From: Steromphala cineraria
Lineage: Eukaryota; Mollusca; Gastropoda; Trochida; Trochidae
Length of the DNA: 64,000 nucleotides
NCBI GenBank assembly: GCA_916613615.1
Contig: OU744735.1
Span: forward strand, 54,142,082 to 54,206,081
Reading direction: 5' to 3'
The notes beneath the pieces are model-generated. The model was given only the letters and a program-made list of their open reading frames with translations, was not told the DNA's origin and did no database searches. This document shows, in pieces, positions 35,501 to 46,051 of the stretch (position 1 is the stretch's first letter; the number at the start of each line of letters is the position of its first letter). The position numbers and the translations under genes are program-made.

Positions 35501-38500
35501 TGGAAGCAGATGTGTTGTTAACAGATTCAACATTCCAAGTTGTGTTACAGGTATCTTGTCTTTCAGCAAATCGTTATAAACCGAAAATATGAATACTTTC
35601 GCTCACAAGAAAAAGTTCACTGACTAGTAAATTTTTTATTTACCTTACCATGACCCCAAATACGCCATTTTACCTTAGTTATCTGTCTTTAACCCAAACA
35701 GTTAACTTTATTAAGTATTCCTCTCCCTTGTTGTTCCTATCCCAAACAGTAAACTTTAATAAAGTAATCCTTTCCTTTGTTGTTCTTAACCCAAACAGTT
35801 AACTTTATTAAGTAATCCTTAACCCAAACAGATAACTTTAATAAGTAATCCTTTCCTTTTTTGGTTCTTTCCCCAAACAGAAACTCTGTCCTTTTGTCTG
35901 TAGTTTGCCGAAACATTGACTTATAATTTTGTCTGTTACCAAAAGAGTAACAATATCTTTACGTCTTTTGTTACCATAAAAAAATACTTATCATTTTGTC
36001 TTTCAAATAGCAAACATGCTACTCTCTCTCCCTAACCCAGGCACAGACCATGTCCTTATAATTGATTATCCCAACCTAGTTCTCATTTATAAACAAACCT
36101 TCATCCTATAACTTTGTGCAGCAAAACAATACCTTTAACTAAGCTATAACCTACAAACAGCAAAATACTTACCTTAACTAGTGGCTTACCCTACTGAAGT
36201 CCATCTTTCACTAAAACCACAAAACCTACCTAAATCATAAACTGATTCCCATAACATTTAAATTTATGCTTAGATCTGTTTAAATATAAACTGTTCCTGG
36301 TTTCGATTCTATCATTAGACACATATTCATTGTGTGCAGATTGCCACTGAGGGTTCGTATGTTGTAGATACTTGTAACTCTGTGGTCTCTTTAATCTTCT
36401 TCCCGAGGTGGAAAGCACTTTAGTGCTGACAATTATGTTTGACATTTTCCTATAGATAAATTTTTTTACGTATAGATATGGATATCTATTTGATAATCCA
36501 AAGGCCTTCAACCTTAAACTGACCTTACTGAACTCAAAAACGAACTTTAATTATTGTATTTACTCAAATGCTTGCCTTGACATAAATGTTCTTTGTCTTT
36601 TAAAAACTTCATAAAAACTTCAATCTAATTTTTCCATAGATGAGCACCTTGGATGTGGTCCTGCTCCTGATCTGGCCAATGCTAACAAGTCTTCTACTGG
36701 ACAATACGAGGGCGCTGTCACTCAATACACCTGTCTGTCTGATTTCCTCTTCTGTGGAACAAGCTCAACTCACACATGCTCCTCGCTTGGAACCTGGGAG
36801 GGACTCAGTGGAGCTTGTAACAGAGCAGTGTGGTACAATCCTGTAAGTGAATGAACTCAGCCTCTATAGGTATGACTCAAACAGCAACTCTAAATGAATC
36901 TTTATAGAAATCTGATCTTTATTCTCAAACCATCATAAGCCCGTTACGCTAATTCTACTCGCATCACCTTAACTCTACCCCATCCCCTTCAATAGCCTTG
37001 TTATAAACATCCCATTCTCATCACCCTCCTTAACTCTACTCCATCCCCTTCAATAGCCTTGTTATAAACATCCCATTCTCATCACCCTCCTTAACCTCGC
37101 ACACTATCACTTTCTCACATTCTATCATCTTAGCCTATCTTTCACTACAATGTTCTTTCCCATACAAAATATATTATGATATAATAAAGGGTAATTCAAA
37201 ACTTTCAGACCATCACCTTTACGGAATCAACCCCTTGTCCAATGACTGAAGGATACAAAGTCAGATATGAAGGAAATCCAACAATCCATGGCAGGTTCAA
37301 GTTAAAAAAGAGTGATCTAATAAAGACAGTTATTATTTTCATCTTATGCAAATGTGTTTTAATTGCATTGCGGATAAATTGTTGAACCTTGTGATATATT
37401 ACAAAAAGGATATAAGCAAAATGATACTTCATGTGAATTTGTAAAGGCAAACCGTGCCACAAAGGTCATCATTTTTGTTCTGAATGAAAGGCTTACTTAG
37501 ATTTTGACATGGTGCATATATTAAAGACAAACGTGCCTCATAAAGAAATGATATGTCAATACCAAAATACCGCAGTATATTCAGATCAAGATTTTACTTT
37601 CAGGTCATACTTGGAAGTCAAGACCACCAACCTAAACATTCAAGCTGACATTAGACTAACATTCTTTAGCTGGAGTGAGCAGTTTCTGCTACATAAGGAA
37701 ACGGCGGGGGTCTGGGAGGAGGAATTTGACGTACCAGCACCATTTGCTCCTGGTGTGAAGTTTATGCTTGAAATTGTACGGCAGAACGGAAAATATGAGG
37801 TGAGTAGCATAGCGTTCCACACTTTTTTATCATCAGCTATGTAGCTGTCTCCCTTCAGAGCATATCTTGAAGACATTGGTCTTATTTCGGAACTGCAAAT
37901 ATTGATTACATTTTGTTTGTCTATCAGCTGGAATGTTACCCCATCTCCCCTTACAAACAAGTTACGATTTTCAGCCTGATTTTAGGCTTGTAGGGGATGA
38001 ATTATTTATAGTGATTTTATTGTAATATAAGGGAAATGCCATGATTCGATCAGAGGTTTAAAGAAGCTTCTTAGATATATTACATTGATGGAGCGAAATG
38101 TTAAGGTGACTGAGTAAAAGCTAATACTGAATATGTAACCTGTTGCATATTGACACATTTATTTGAAGGGCACATGGCTTAAAATACATATATTGTTGCA
38201 AGTGAGGGGCATTATCTGTATATACAAAGAAGGTATATGTGAAATATGCCAAAACTACAAATGTTTATTATACATTTGTAATTAAGCAACTCACCAAAAA
38301 AGCCTTTGCGCCAATTGTTAATCACCTCAAAATGACTATGTCTTCAGTGAAAAATGACAGTTTTATGGAGTTATGTTAGAGATGAAACAATGCTTTTATG
38401 TCATTATTATAGAAACAACAGCTTGTGTCTTGTGATATCCAGTACTTCAACACGCTATCAGAAAACACTTTGCATATAATGTATGTACCAGTTATTCATT

Positions 38501-38654
38501 TTGAAGGTTTTCACCTAAGTATTTTTACAAACAGGTGTACGTCAATGGGACCTACTATGGCCATTCAGAGGACCTAACTCCTGCTGAACACCCTGACACC
38601 ATCAATGTGGGTGGAGACATCAATTTGGAAAGAGTCACATTTTCGCCTGTTTAA
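32210..38654 (+). CDS. Lectin gene B: tandem paralogue of gene A with a nonsense codon in exon 1
   Basis: The exons are 32210-32527, 35463-35550, 36640-36842, 37209-37294, 37604-37799 and 38535-38654. Lengths (318, 88, 203, 86, 196, 120) and phases are identical to gene A. Exon 2 reads SLAGPCEGMTCASGSRCVV. Exon 3 is the sushi module with few changes. Exon 5 has IRLTFFSWSEQFLLHKE and AGVWEEEF, where the Asn of the galectin LLN becomes His. Exon 6 ends ERVTFSPV and TAA at 38652-38654. Exons 2-6 look intact. In exon 1 codon 20 of the signal peptide is TGA (32267-32269), so the standard start gives only 19 residues. Either the copy is a young pseudogene, or it uses another first exon, or the base is an error. 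Confidence 0.75.
33186..33301. repeat. Hairpin MITE-like element in gene B intron 1
   Basis: 33-base arms at 33192-33224 and 33263-33295 (CATGCATCGGATAATGGCAG... and its complement) differ at one position. Pairing extends a few bases further out. The GC-rich loop has TCGAACTGGTTCTCGGCTGC. It probably represents a foldback MITE, and no target duplication is confirmed. Confidence 0.88.
33302..35462. other. Gene B intron 1, remainder
   Basis: AT-rich with no recognised transposon. This contrasts with the transposon-filled first intron of gene A. Confidence 0.5.
35690..35885. repeat. Degenerate 48-bp tandem repeat in gene B intron 2
   Basis: Four to five imperfect units of AACCCAAACAGTTAACTTTA plus TTAAGTAATCCTTTCC, at about 35693, 35742, 35789, 35821 and 35870. 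Intron 2 of gene A has only a single related segment near 23665. Confidence 0.75.
36968..37090. repeat. 61-bp tandem duplication in gene B intron 3
   Basis: TTAACTCTACCCCATCCCCT at 36969 recurs at 37030 with the whole unit almost unchanged (through CCCATTCTCATCACCCTCC). Two copies. Confidence 0.9.
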
Positions 38655-39100
38655 TCTTTAAACAAACAATTCCAAAGTTGGGTTTATGTTGTTCACCTTG
38701 GATTATTGTAAACAATGTGACCAGTCCTAGTGATTGTTTCAATTTTAAGTTCTGTAGGTCACATATTTGCCTTTTATTATCACGTGTTAATGGGAGGTTC
38801 TATACCGAACACTTAAACAAACGCAAATCAAGAATGTTGATGGAACTTTGCTTACAATATGCTTTTTCAATTCAACACTCTATCACTATAATTCACCACC
38901 ACTTTGACAATGAATGCCAATCCATCATCTTCAACAGAGTATACATTCATATCTTTAAGGTCTTTTGCTACTTATTATATCATATGCAATGTTGATTTTT
39001 AAAATAATGTTTGTATTGCTGATCAATGATTATAATGGAAAACACTTGATAACATCAAGGTAGAGCACACTATGAAAAGTGTATATATTTTTCATTTGAT
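38655..39100. other. 3' flank of gene B
   Basis: No gene is supported. The first convincing AATAAA downstream of the gene B stop is the one within the LINE-like tail at about 39127. Confidence 0.4.
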
Positions 39101-39104
39101 TTTA

Positions 39105-39172
39105 TTGTTTTGTGATTGATGCGCTAAATAAATTCCAGTATTATTACTATTATTATTATTATCATTTTTAAT
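39105..39172 (+). mobile_element. Probable LINE or SINE 3' terminus
   Basis: GTGATTGATGCGCTAAATAA followed by a (TATTAT)n-type microsatellite tail resembles the 3' ends of non-LTR elements, such as the one at 29456 in the opposite orientation. Too little is left to classify it. Confidence 0.4.
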
Positions 39173-39289
39173 TCTAACATATTCAGTTTTTTTTTTGCAA
39201 AAGTGTTGTGTTTGCAATAACCTTGTTCAAATAATTAATTATCATAGCTCAATTTTTGAATGTGTGTTATTGCAATGTTTGCATAAAAA

Positions 39290-39845
39290 AGAGTGTTTCT
39301 GGTTCATTTAGTTTATTCGCGATTAGAGAAAACCTTTACAGCTGAGAGCTTAAAAGGTTGTGTTTTGCTCCAATGATTTATACCACGTGCCATTTCCCCG
39401 GGTGATTTCTCATTGTGTACGAATGGTGTACAGACTATTAAGGACAATCTGTAATTATTATCAACGTGTACACATGTCTTGATCCTATCATCTGGAACAC
39501 ATGCTTTAATGTCCCTTTCATAGAATTTCCTACAATGCTGTAATGCATAGAAACATGTGTCCATAAAAAAGTGTTTCTGGTTCAGCTAATAATACATCAA
39601 GTTTGTTCATGAAAAAAAAAACGTTACAACTTAGTGCTTAAGTTCTGTTTTGCTTCAAAGATTAATAAACATCCGATTTTCCGGAGGGATTTCTCATTGC
39701 TACACAAAGTTGTGTCCAAAATATGGAGAATTGGCTGCAAATGTTATCAGCATGTGCACAAGTCTTGATCTAACTATCTGGAACACATGCTTTGATGTCC
39801 CTATCATAGAAGGTCGTAAACTGCTGTAAGGTATTGTCATAAAGA
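39290..39845. repeat. Two diverged direct repeats of about 280 bp
   Basis: 39290-39565 and 39566-39845 share GTGTTTCTGGTTCA, GGGTGATTTCTCATTG against GAGGGATTTCTCATTG, CTTGATC, CATCTGGAACACATGCTTT and AATGTCCCT.TCATAGAA in the same order. A third, weaker relative lies upstream of gene A at about 10140-10420. Confidence 0.75.
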
Positions 39846-40825
39846 TTGATTAAACATTCATCCTCAGAACCTCACTGTGTTATCTTGGTGCCACTCAACT
39901 GTAACATTGAGCTTAGAAAGTAATTCAGGGATGATTAGCGAAAATGTTGTTTGCCGATATTGTCCAAGGGTTCATCTAGAAAGGTTTCTGCAACTTTCCA
40001 AGAGACCTTTGGGAGTGACTCGTACCTTATTAACCGCCAGGCACAATAAAGTACAAATAAGAGTTTGTTTAAATATATATGTATATATGGATATATTCAA
40101 AACACTAGATTTAGATACTAGCGAGAACAAGAACAGCTCCTGAACGATCTACAGAATGGCTTCAGGAACATTACGTCATGTAAGAACCACATTCATGCAT
40201 TGTATACAACAGAAATATATCAGAGCTCTATACATACCTATTGTTATTTATATGTATATTTTATGTATTTTTGAATGTTGTTCCATACCATCAGTTAGCT
40301 TTAGGCAGTAATAGATTAGCTTCTCCGGGTATTGTTTCTTTCTTGAATAGTCTTTGTCTATATCTTAGGGGCTTGGGTACTTAGGTTAAACTAATAGCTT
40401 ATATCATTCACTAGGTTACTTTAAAAGATAGGTTTAATATTTTTAAGTCAGTTGTTGTTGCTTCTGAGCTTGAACCAGGTTGGTGTTTGTGAAACCATGT
40501 CGGTGATTTTATTTATATATTGTTTAGCCCTATACTTTGTTAGTCTGCCAGTTTATCTTGTATTGTGTGCCTATATATCATATCCCTTTAAATTTATCTC
40601 TGATGTATTAAATCCATTTTAAGTTCTAAAATTGTTGTGTGATATCTTTAAATACTTGTTATGTGGTAGATTGGGGGTTTGCCCATTAAAGTTTTCCTCT
40701 GACACATAACACTATGTTTCATTGACATCACTAAGTCTTTCAATTCAGTTCAATGACAATAACTTGAAGCTCAAATATTAAATATAACAACCTGCATTAA
40801 AATATAATTAAATGTTCCAATTTCA

Positions 40826-41370
40826 CTGGTTTGGCGTGAACATCGGTGTTAAACAAGGTTGCTGTCTATTTCGAACACCTTTCCTATGCACATACATGAT
40901 TTATCTTGAATTGAGGTATGTATATTGATCATATGAAAGTGTCCCTACTATCAATTGCACACTTTCTCGTGTTAAATGCTCTTGATGCATATAAGCTTCA
41001 ACAATTCCTAGATTACCTTTACTCCTGGTCAACAAGTGGAAACTTTAAGTGAATAAAGAAAAATCTAAAATCATGCACAGCTGGCCAACCTCTGCCACTA
41101 GATACATTCACACTTTCCCATGTGGTGATTTTGATATGAATATTTAGGTTTATGGCTCAATGAACATTGTGCTTACAGGAAAACTGTGAAAGACTTGTGC
41201 AAGTCAGGGATCAGAGCTTTGGCATTGTTCTGGCAAAGTTTAATTGTCTTGGAGAGTATGTTCAACCTATAATTAGATACAATGTTGCTATTTGTAGACT
41301 GAATCAATACAAAGAAATAGCAAAGAATTCAGAACAAACCAGGAAGATATTCTCTTGGAGGTAGGAAAAC
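40826..41370 (+). pseudogene. Decayed reverse-transcriptase fragment (non-LTR)
   Basis: Plus-strand translation in broken frames shows GVKQGCCL followed by a hydrophobic stretch like LFNLYINDL, then LNALDAYKLQQFLDYLYSWS and a KSKIM-like segment. This is the order of reverse-transcriptase motifs around and after the GVRQG box. Several stops and frameshifts are present. It is older than the LINE at 29.4-30.6 kb. Confidence 0.6.
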
Positions 41371-41404
41371 TGCTGGAAAGCTGCAAATTCTTTCAATAAT
41401 GGAT

Positions 41405-42120
41405 TTTGTGTTCAGTATCTCATAATGATAGGCAATTTGTATAGCGCCTTTCCACGTCACATAGATATGCTAAAAGCGCTTATACAGAAAGCAAGTAGTG
41501 GAGACTTGAAGTCATTTGTAACAGAGAAGGAGATTTGATTTAGGTTCCAAAGGGAGAGCGTTCCACAGAACTGCTGCTGCATTTAGAATGTTTTCTGGCC
41601 AAATGATTTTAAGTTAGAACTCGAGACAGAAAGTAATGAATGTTGAGATGAAAGAAAATTCCTTTGTGGGGCGTAGTGAGTCAGTACATCTTGGAGATAG
41701 GAAAGGCTTTCAAGAGTTGTAGAATGAGTGGAAGGTTAGGCAGGGAATTTTGAAGTCAATTATTTCAAAAATGCGGCGTGGGTTGAGAGATTTTAGAATA
41801 GGAGAGATGTGACAGCCAGAACTGGTGAGACTATTGATGAGTGCAGCCTTGTTCCGGATTTTCTGAAGAGGTTGATATGAAGAGATGCCAAAAAGTAAAC
41901 TGTTGCAATAGTCCCGGCGGGATAGAATTGATGTCCGCATGAGTGAAAGAGTAGCTTTTTTCGTCAAGAGTTCACAGATGCTTCTAATGTTCTTCAAATA
42001 AAAATTTCTGATCTTGTTCAAATGACTCCCTTGATTTCCATGTTGAGATTTGAATGCAAAAAAACGCCAAGATATTTCACAACAGTTGTGAAAGGAATAG
42101 ATGACAAATATTGCAGATAA
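41405..42120 (-). mobile_element. 5'-truncated LINE fragment
   Basis: The minus-strand translation gives KYLGVFLHSNLNM and, after a frameshift at a run of Ts near 42057, NKIRNFYLKNIRSI, SILSRRDYCNSLLFGI, PLQKIRNKAALI and HISPILKSLNPRRIFEIIDF. This is the typical region after the polymerase in CR1/Jockey-type LINEs. The 3' end, near 41405-41450, carries TTGTATAGCGCCTTTCC. Confidence 0.82.
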
Positions 42121-42213
42121 TGTCAACATTTTAAAACAGTCCTTTTTTCTTGATATATGCATAAATATATATTTCAGGATGTGTGCTTTTGGAAGTTCAT
42201 GAACAATTTTCAT

Positions 42214-43080
42214 CCAAATCTGATTAGATCAACTAGGCTTTTTCAACAAAATGTAGGAGCTCAGGTGACATGCAGCCTGCAAAACGCAGATATATCTGAC
42301 AATGCTAGCAGTTACACCGCAATTTGTACTATTTCAATTAAGGAGTTGAAAATCCATTGACTTCCTCCTCGTTCGAAAAGGTAATTGCGGTCCAAATCAC
42401 AAAGAGCACTAGCTATTTCTATATAAATTGTAATCTTTTAGATGTGAAAACCGTCTTCATAAATTGTATTCAATATATTTCACACTGAAGAAACCCTTGG
42501 CTCTAATACACATACTGATTAAACCATAGTACATTTTTAAATTGGTCGGTGATTGAAATTAAATTTATATTTCGTAACACTGAGAAAACAAGGTAAACAC
42601 ATACAAAATCATTAATTATTTTTTCTTTGTTTAACATTAGAGAAAATGAAAGTGAGGTTCAACAACAATTATCATAAGTGTGACACCTAACGCCTGGACA
42701 TGCAGCATATCGATTTATCTAACTTAAAGGTAAATAGTAATTTACACATGTTTGAAGACTTGTTTCAAAAACATGAATATCGAATATTCTGGTATTGATC
42801 ATTTTAGTTGTTTTGACTGTCAACCTAATATATATTATGCTACTATTAGATCATTAATCGTCATTAATCATTAATACTATCAAGAGTATTTGGCAGGTGT
42901 GTGTGTTATACATGTATTAACATGTGAATACTGACATTGTTCATACGGAGGATACTTTTTTTCCAAGGTTATTTTTCGCTTTTATATCAAGTCAACTTTC
43001 CAAACGATCCTATTGACAAACGAAATCATTTGATATGATGAAGTAACATTGACATCGCAAAACTTCAGTTTATTTGTGAG
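42214..43080. other. 5' flank of PAN exon C
   Basis: AT-rich, no recognised element. A promoter for the gene starting at 43081 may lie here, but none can be assigned. Confidence 0.4.
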
Positions 43081-43395
43081 ATGGATGTCACGATGCTGAT
43101 GAAAACTTTATCTGTGTTAATGTTGCTTCAGATGTCAGTTTCGTATAGATGTGTAGATCTGGACTCGGTCACACAGGACGGGAAGAGGATGATCTCCAGT
43201 GTGTTCAAGATGGTGGACAGTGTCTCCCTCTACACGTGCGTGTCTCACTGTCTGACAGTCTCCACGTGTATGTCCGTGTCCTACCAGAGAGAGACTCGCA
43301 CCTGTCATCTTGCCTCTCAGGACAGTGCAGGAGACCCCGGGGATGTTCACACTGACCCAGAGTTCTTTCTCACTGACATCTCCCTGTGGCCCCGG
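43081..43395 (+). CDS. PAN/apple first exon, copy C
   Basis: It has 105 codons from ATG 43081. A signal peptide of different sequence (MDVTMLMKTLSVLMLLQMSV) precedes a PAN module nearly identical at DNA level to copies A, B and D. It ends CCCCGG|GTGAGT in phase 0. The remaining family exons are not found to the right. The rest of the window is a repeat array, so a functional gene would need an intron of more than 20 kb, or this exon is an orphan. Confidence 0.75.
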
Positions 43396-44160
43396 GTGAG
43401 TGTAGAAACATGTTGTCTTTGTACATATATATATAACCTATAGTGATGTTCACACTGACCAAGAGTTCTTCCTCACTGACATCTCTCTGTGGCCCCGGGT
43501 GAGTGTAGAAACTTGTTGTCTTTGCACATATATAGTACCTATATGGATGTTCACACTGACCAAAAGTTCTTCCTCCCGACATCTCCCTGTGGCCCCGGGT
43601 GAGTGTAGAAACTTGTTCTCTTTGTACATATATATATATATAACCTTTAGTGATGTTCGCATTGACCCAGAGTCCTCCTCACTGACATCTCTCTGTGGCC
43701 CAGGTTGAGTGTAGAAACTTGTTCTCTTTCTACATATATATTACCTATAGGGATGTTCACACTGACCAAAGTTCTTCCTCACTGACATCTCTCTGTGGCC
43801 CCGGGTGAGTGTAGAAACTTGTTGTCTTTGTACATAAAAATAACCTATAGGGATGTTTACACTGACCCAGAGTTGCTGTCTTTGTATATATTCATTTCAA
43901 ATAGTGATATTCACACCGATCAAAAATTCTTCCTCACTGATAAATCAGCAACCAAGGGTGAGGACAGAAACTAGTTGTCATTGTAATTTATAATGTAAGA
44001 CCTTCATACTAACCAAGAGTTCTTCCTCAATGAAATCTCTCAGTGGTCCCTGAGTGTAGAAACTTGATGTCTTTGAACATGTAATATTGCTTTGGATGAA
44101 AAAAACAATCAAAAGAGACTCTTCATTGACACCTCCTAGTTGCGAAGGTCAGTTCAAGCT
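43342..44160 (+). repeat. Tandem array of exon end plus splice donor behind PAN exon C
   Basis: The unit is about 100-106 bp and starts with GATGTTCACACTGACC at 43342 (in the exon), 43445, 43546, 43652, 43752 and 43852, then degrades near 43912, 44010 and 44085. Each unit contains exon-tail bases, CTGTGGCCCCGGGTGAGTGT and an intronic part with TTTGTACATATATA and ACCTATAG. At least four units keep an intact CCCCGG|GTGAGT donor. One reads CCCAGGTTGAGT. Confidence 0.93.
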
Positions 44161-44594
44161 AAGTTCAATTGCCTTCAGAAAATCGTATTTTCATTTTCTT
44201 AATCACCATAGCGGGGTCTGGTCGAATGATCTGAATTATCGAACTATATGATATTCTATTTCAAAGGGACAGAAGCTGAAAGTTACTAATATCAAGAAAC
44301 ATGTTTGAAAAAAAAACAGCTAATCAAAAACCGTTGTACATTTTGAGTTCAGCTTCTTGACTTCATTTCCCTTCCTCAAATTATGTTTAAAATGTAGTTC
44401 ACTTGAAACTTGACCATTCTAGGCTATGGCTAATTGTGTTAAAAGTAAAATATGGACAAAATTGATTTAAATGTTCAACATGAAAAAGTCAATCCTAGAA
44501 CTATAAGCAACTGGGGAATTGTATATCGATTATCGATCTTGCTTTATATGTTCACTTGATAAGGTTTAATAATTCATCTGATCAACAATTCTAT
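44161..44594. other. Non-coding stretch before the Mutator-like MITE
   Basis: No feature is supported, apart from CAATTCTAT at 44586-44594, the left target duplication of the next element. Confidence 0.5.
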
Positions 44595-45033
44595 CATCCT
44601 GCTACATCACCGTATATGTCTCCGCTAATGCAACAACCTATCCCCTGATATCCTCCTATGGTCTTCTGTCGTATCGCTATATATAGCAAGCCAATCAATT
44701 GATGCCCTTTCAGCGATAGCGGCAAACTAGTTTCTTGGCTTCGTTCCGCGTGCTCACCTCGTGATTCAAATTAACCAATAGGAGTGCTATTAAATAATAA
44801 ATCTAATTCTCGTAGTAGTCTCCCGCTAAGCTCCAAATCACGCGCTCTTAGATTTTCACGTGCTACATCACTAGACAACAGTGTATGGAGTTCGGAATAG
44901 TTTGACTGAAAACAGACAGGCTATAAATAGCGCCGAGCAACCACCCGTCAGCGATACGACAGAAGACCATAGGAGGATATCAGGGGATAGGTTTTAGCAT
45001 TAGCGGTGACACATACGCTGATGTAGCAGGATG
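44595..45033. mobile_element. Mutator-like MITE (439 bp, 9-bp target duplication)
   Basis: Long terminal inverted repeats of about 84 bp run from CATCCTGCTACATCA inward to GTCTTCTGTCGTATCGCT, with only a few mismatches between arms. CAATTCTAT stands directly on both sides (44586-44594 and 45034-45042). Long TIRs with a 9-bp duplication are typical of MULE-type non-autonomous elements. The interior is non-coding. Confidence 0.92.
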
Positions 45034-45042
45034 CAATTCTAT

Positions 45043-45462
45043 TGAAGAAAGACTTCTATCGTAAATAGAAGATACAACATGGATGAATGTAAATATTTGG
45101 TATTCACTAAAGAATGCTTTAGTGTTGACAAACTTATGTAAAGTTTCCTCCATTATTTGTGAAGGTTTTGTTCCTGTGGATGTGTGCCACATAAGTTATG
45201 AAATATTTTAAGATATGTCTTACCTGAGCTTGTGAAAAAAAATCAAAATTCATGAGGCTCACATTCCAGTAAAACAATTTCTCCATTATCGATTTTAAAA
45301 CCGTTAAAAGCGCATTCCAGATACTTATAGATTGACTTTCTTCCTATGTGATTGTTTGGTACAGTGACGCCAATGACAATTATGACTGACAATAATAAAT
45401 TCGGGAAATTGCTCTGAAAAATGTGTTTCCAGAAACAACAAGGCAAAAGTGAGCGCAGCTCA
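45043..45462. other. Unique flank left of the satellite
   Basis: No gene is seen. It ends ...GAGCGCAGCTCA and then the array begins abruptly with GGTCTCGTTCTAC, the terminal repeat of module A. There is no B-module sequence on this side. Confidence 0.7.
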
Positions 45463-45817
45463 GGTCTCGTTCTACAGGTTTTCACTGTGAACGGGGGCGA
45501 AAGAGTTCCCACTTCAGATAGCAAATAGAGGTCTGACAGTGTTTTACCCCTAAAAGAAAAGTTATTTGAGGTATTAGAATAAGTCTTTCTTTCAGAATTA
45601 GCTAATATACTTGGCTGTCAGCCTACAAGAGTCATGTAATGCTATGCCAATTGCGTAAGGTCAAGTGACCCACTCAATGGAAGCTGTTCGGTCGCTTCCG
45701 GGTCCAAAATCCCAAGAATTTCAATGTGTGAATTTCATGTGGTCTATTTTCAAACAGCTGTAGCAAAAAATTAGCAAGGATAACCTATAGTATTTCATTG
45801 ATTTTTCCATCAGAAGT

Positions 45818-46051
45818 ATGCATATCTTACTGCTGCTAGTGGTCGCTAGTGATCTATTTCAGTCGTATGGGACTGACATGCCAATGACCAATGGCGATTT
45901 AACATTGGAGTCTATGGGGGAAAAAATTTTGAACGAGACCTTAAGGGAGATGACGAAAAATTACATTTTCTGTATTTTTTTAATATTTACACACTCTTTT
46001 GCTACCATGAATTGGGTTTTCAATACTAATGTTCAAATACAAATAAAATGA
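45818..46051 (+). other. Small open frame across the A/B junction (first copy)
   Basis: A frame beginning MHILLLLVVASDLFQSYGTD, with a signal-peptide-like start, runs through TTAA into module B. A little downstream is AATAAA. Related 70-codon frames are open at 47030, 48238, 57904 and 60563. In the copies near 49443, 50651, 53068, 54275, 55487 and 56694, GGG TAA ends it after about 34 codons. At 51859 it ends at the TTAA, and the 61771 copy is interrupted by a MITE. No known family. Probably fortuitous, but listed because several copies stay open. Confidence 0.25.
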
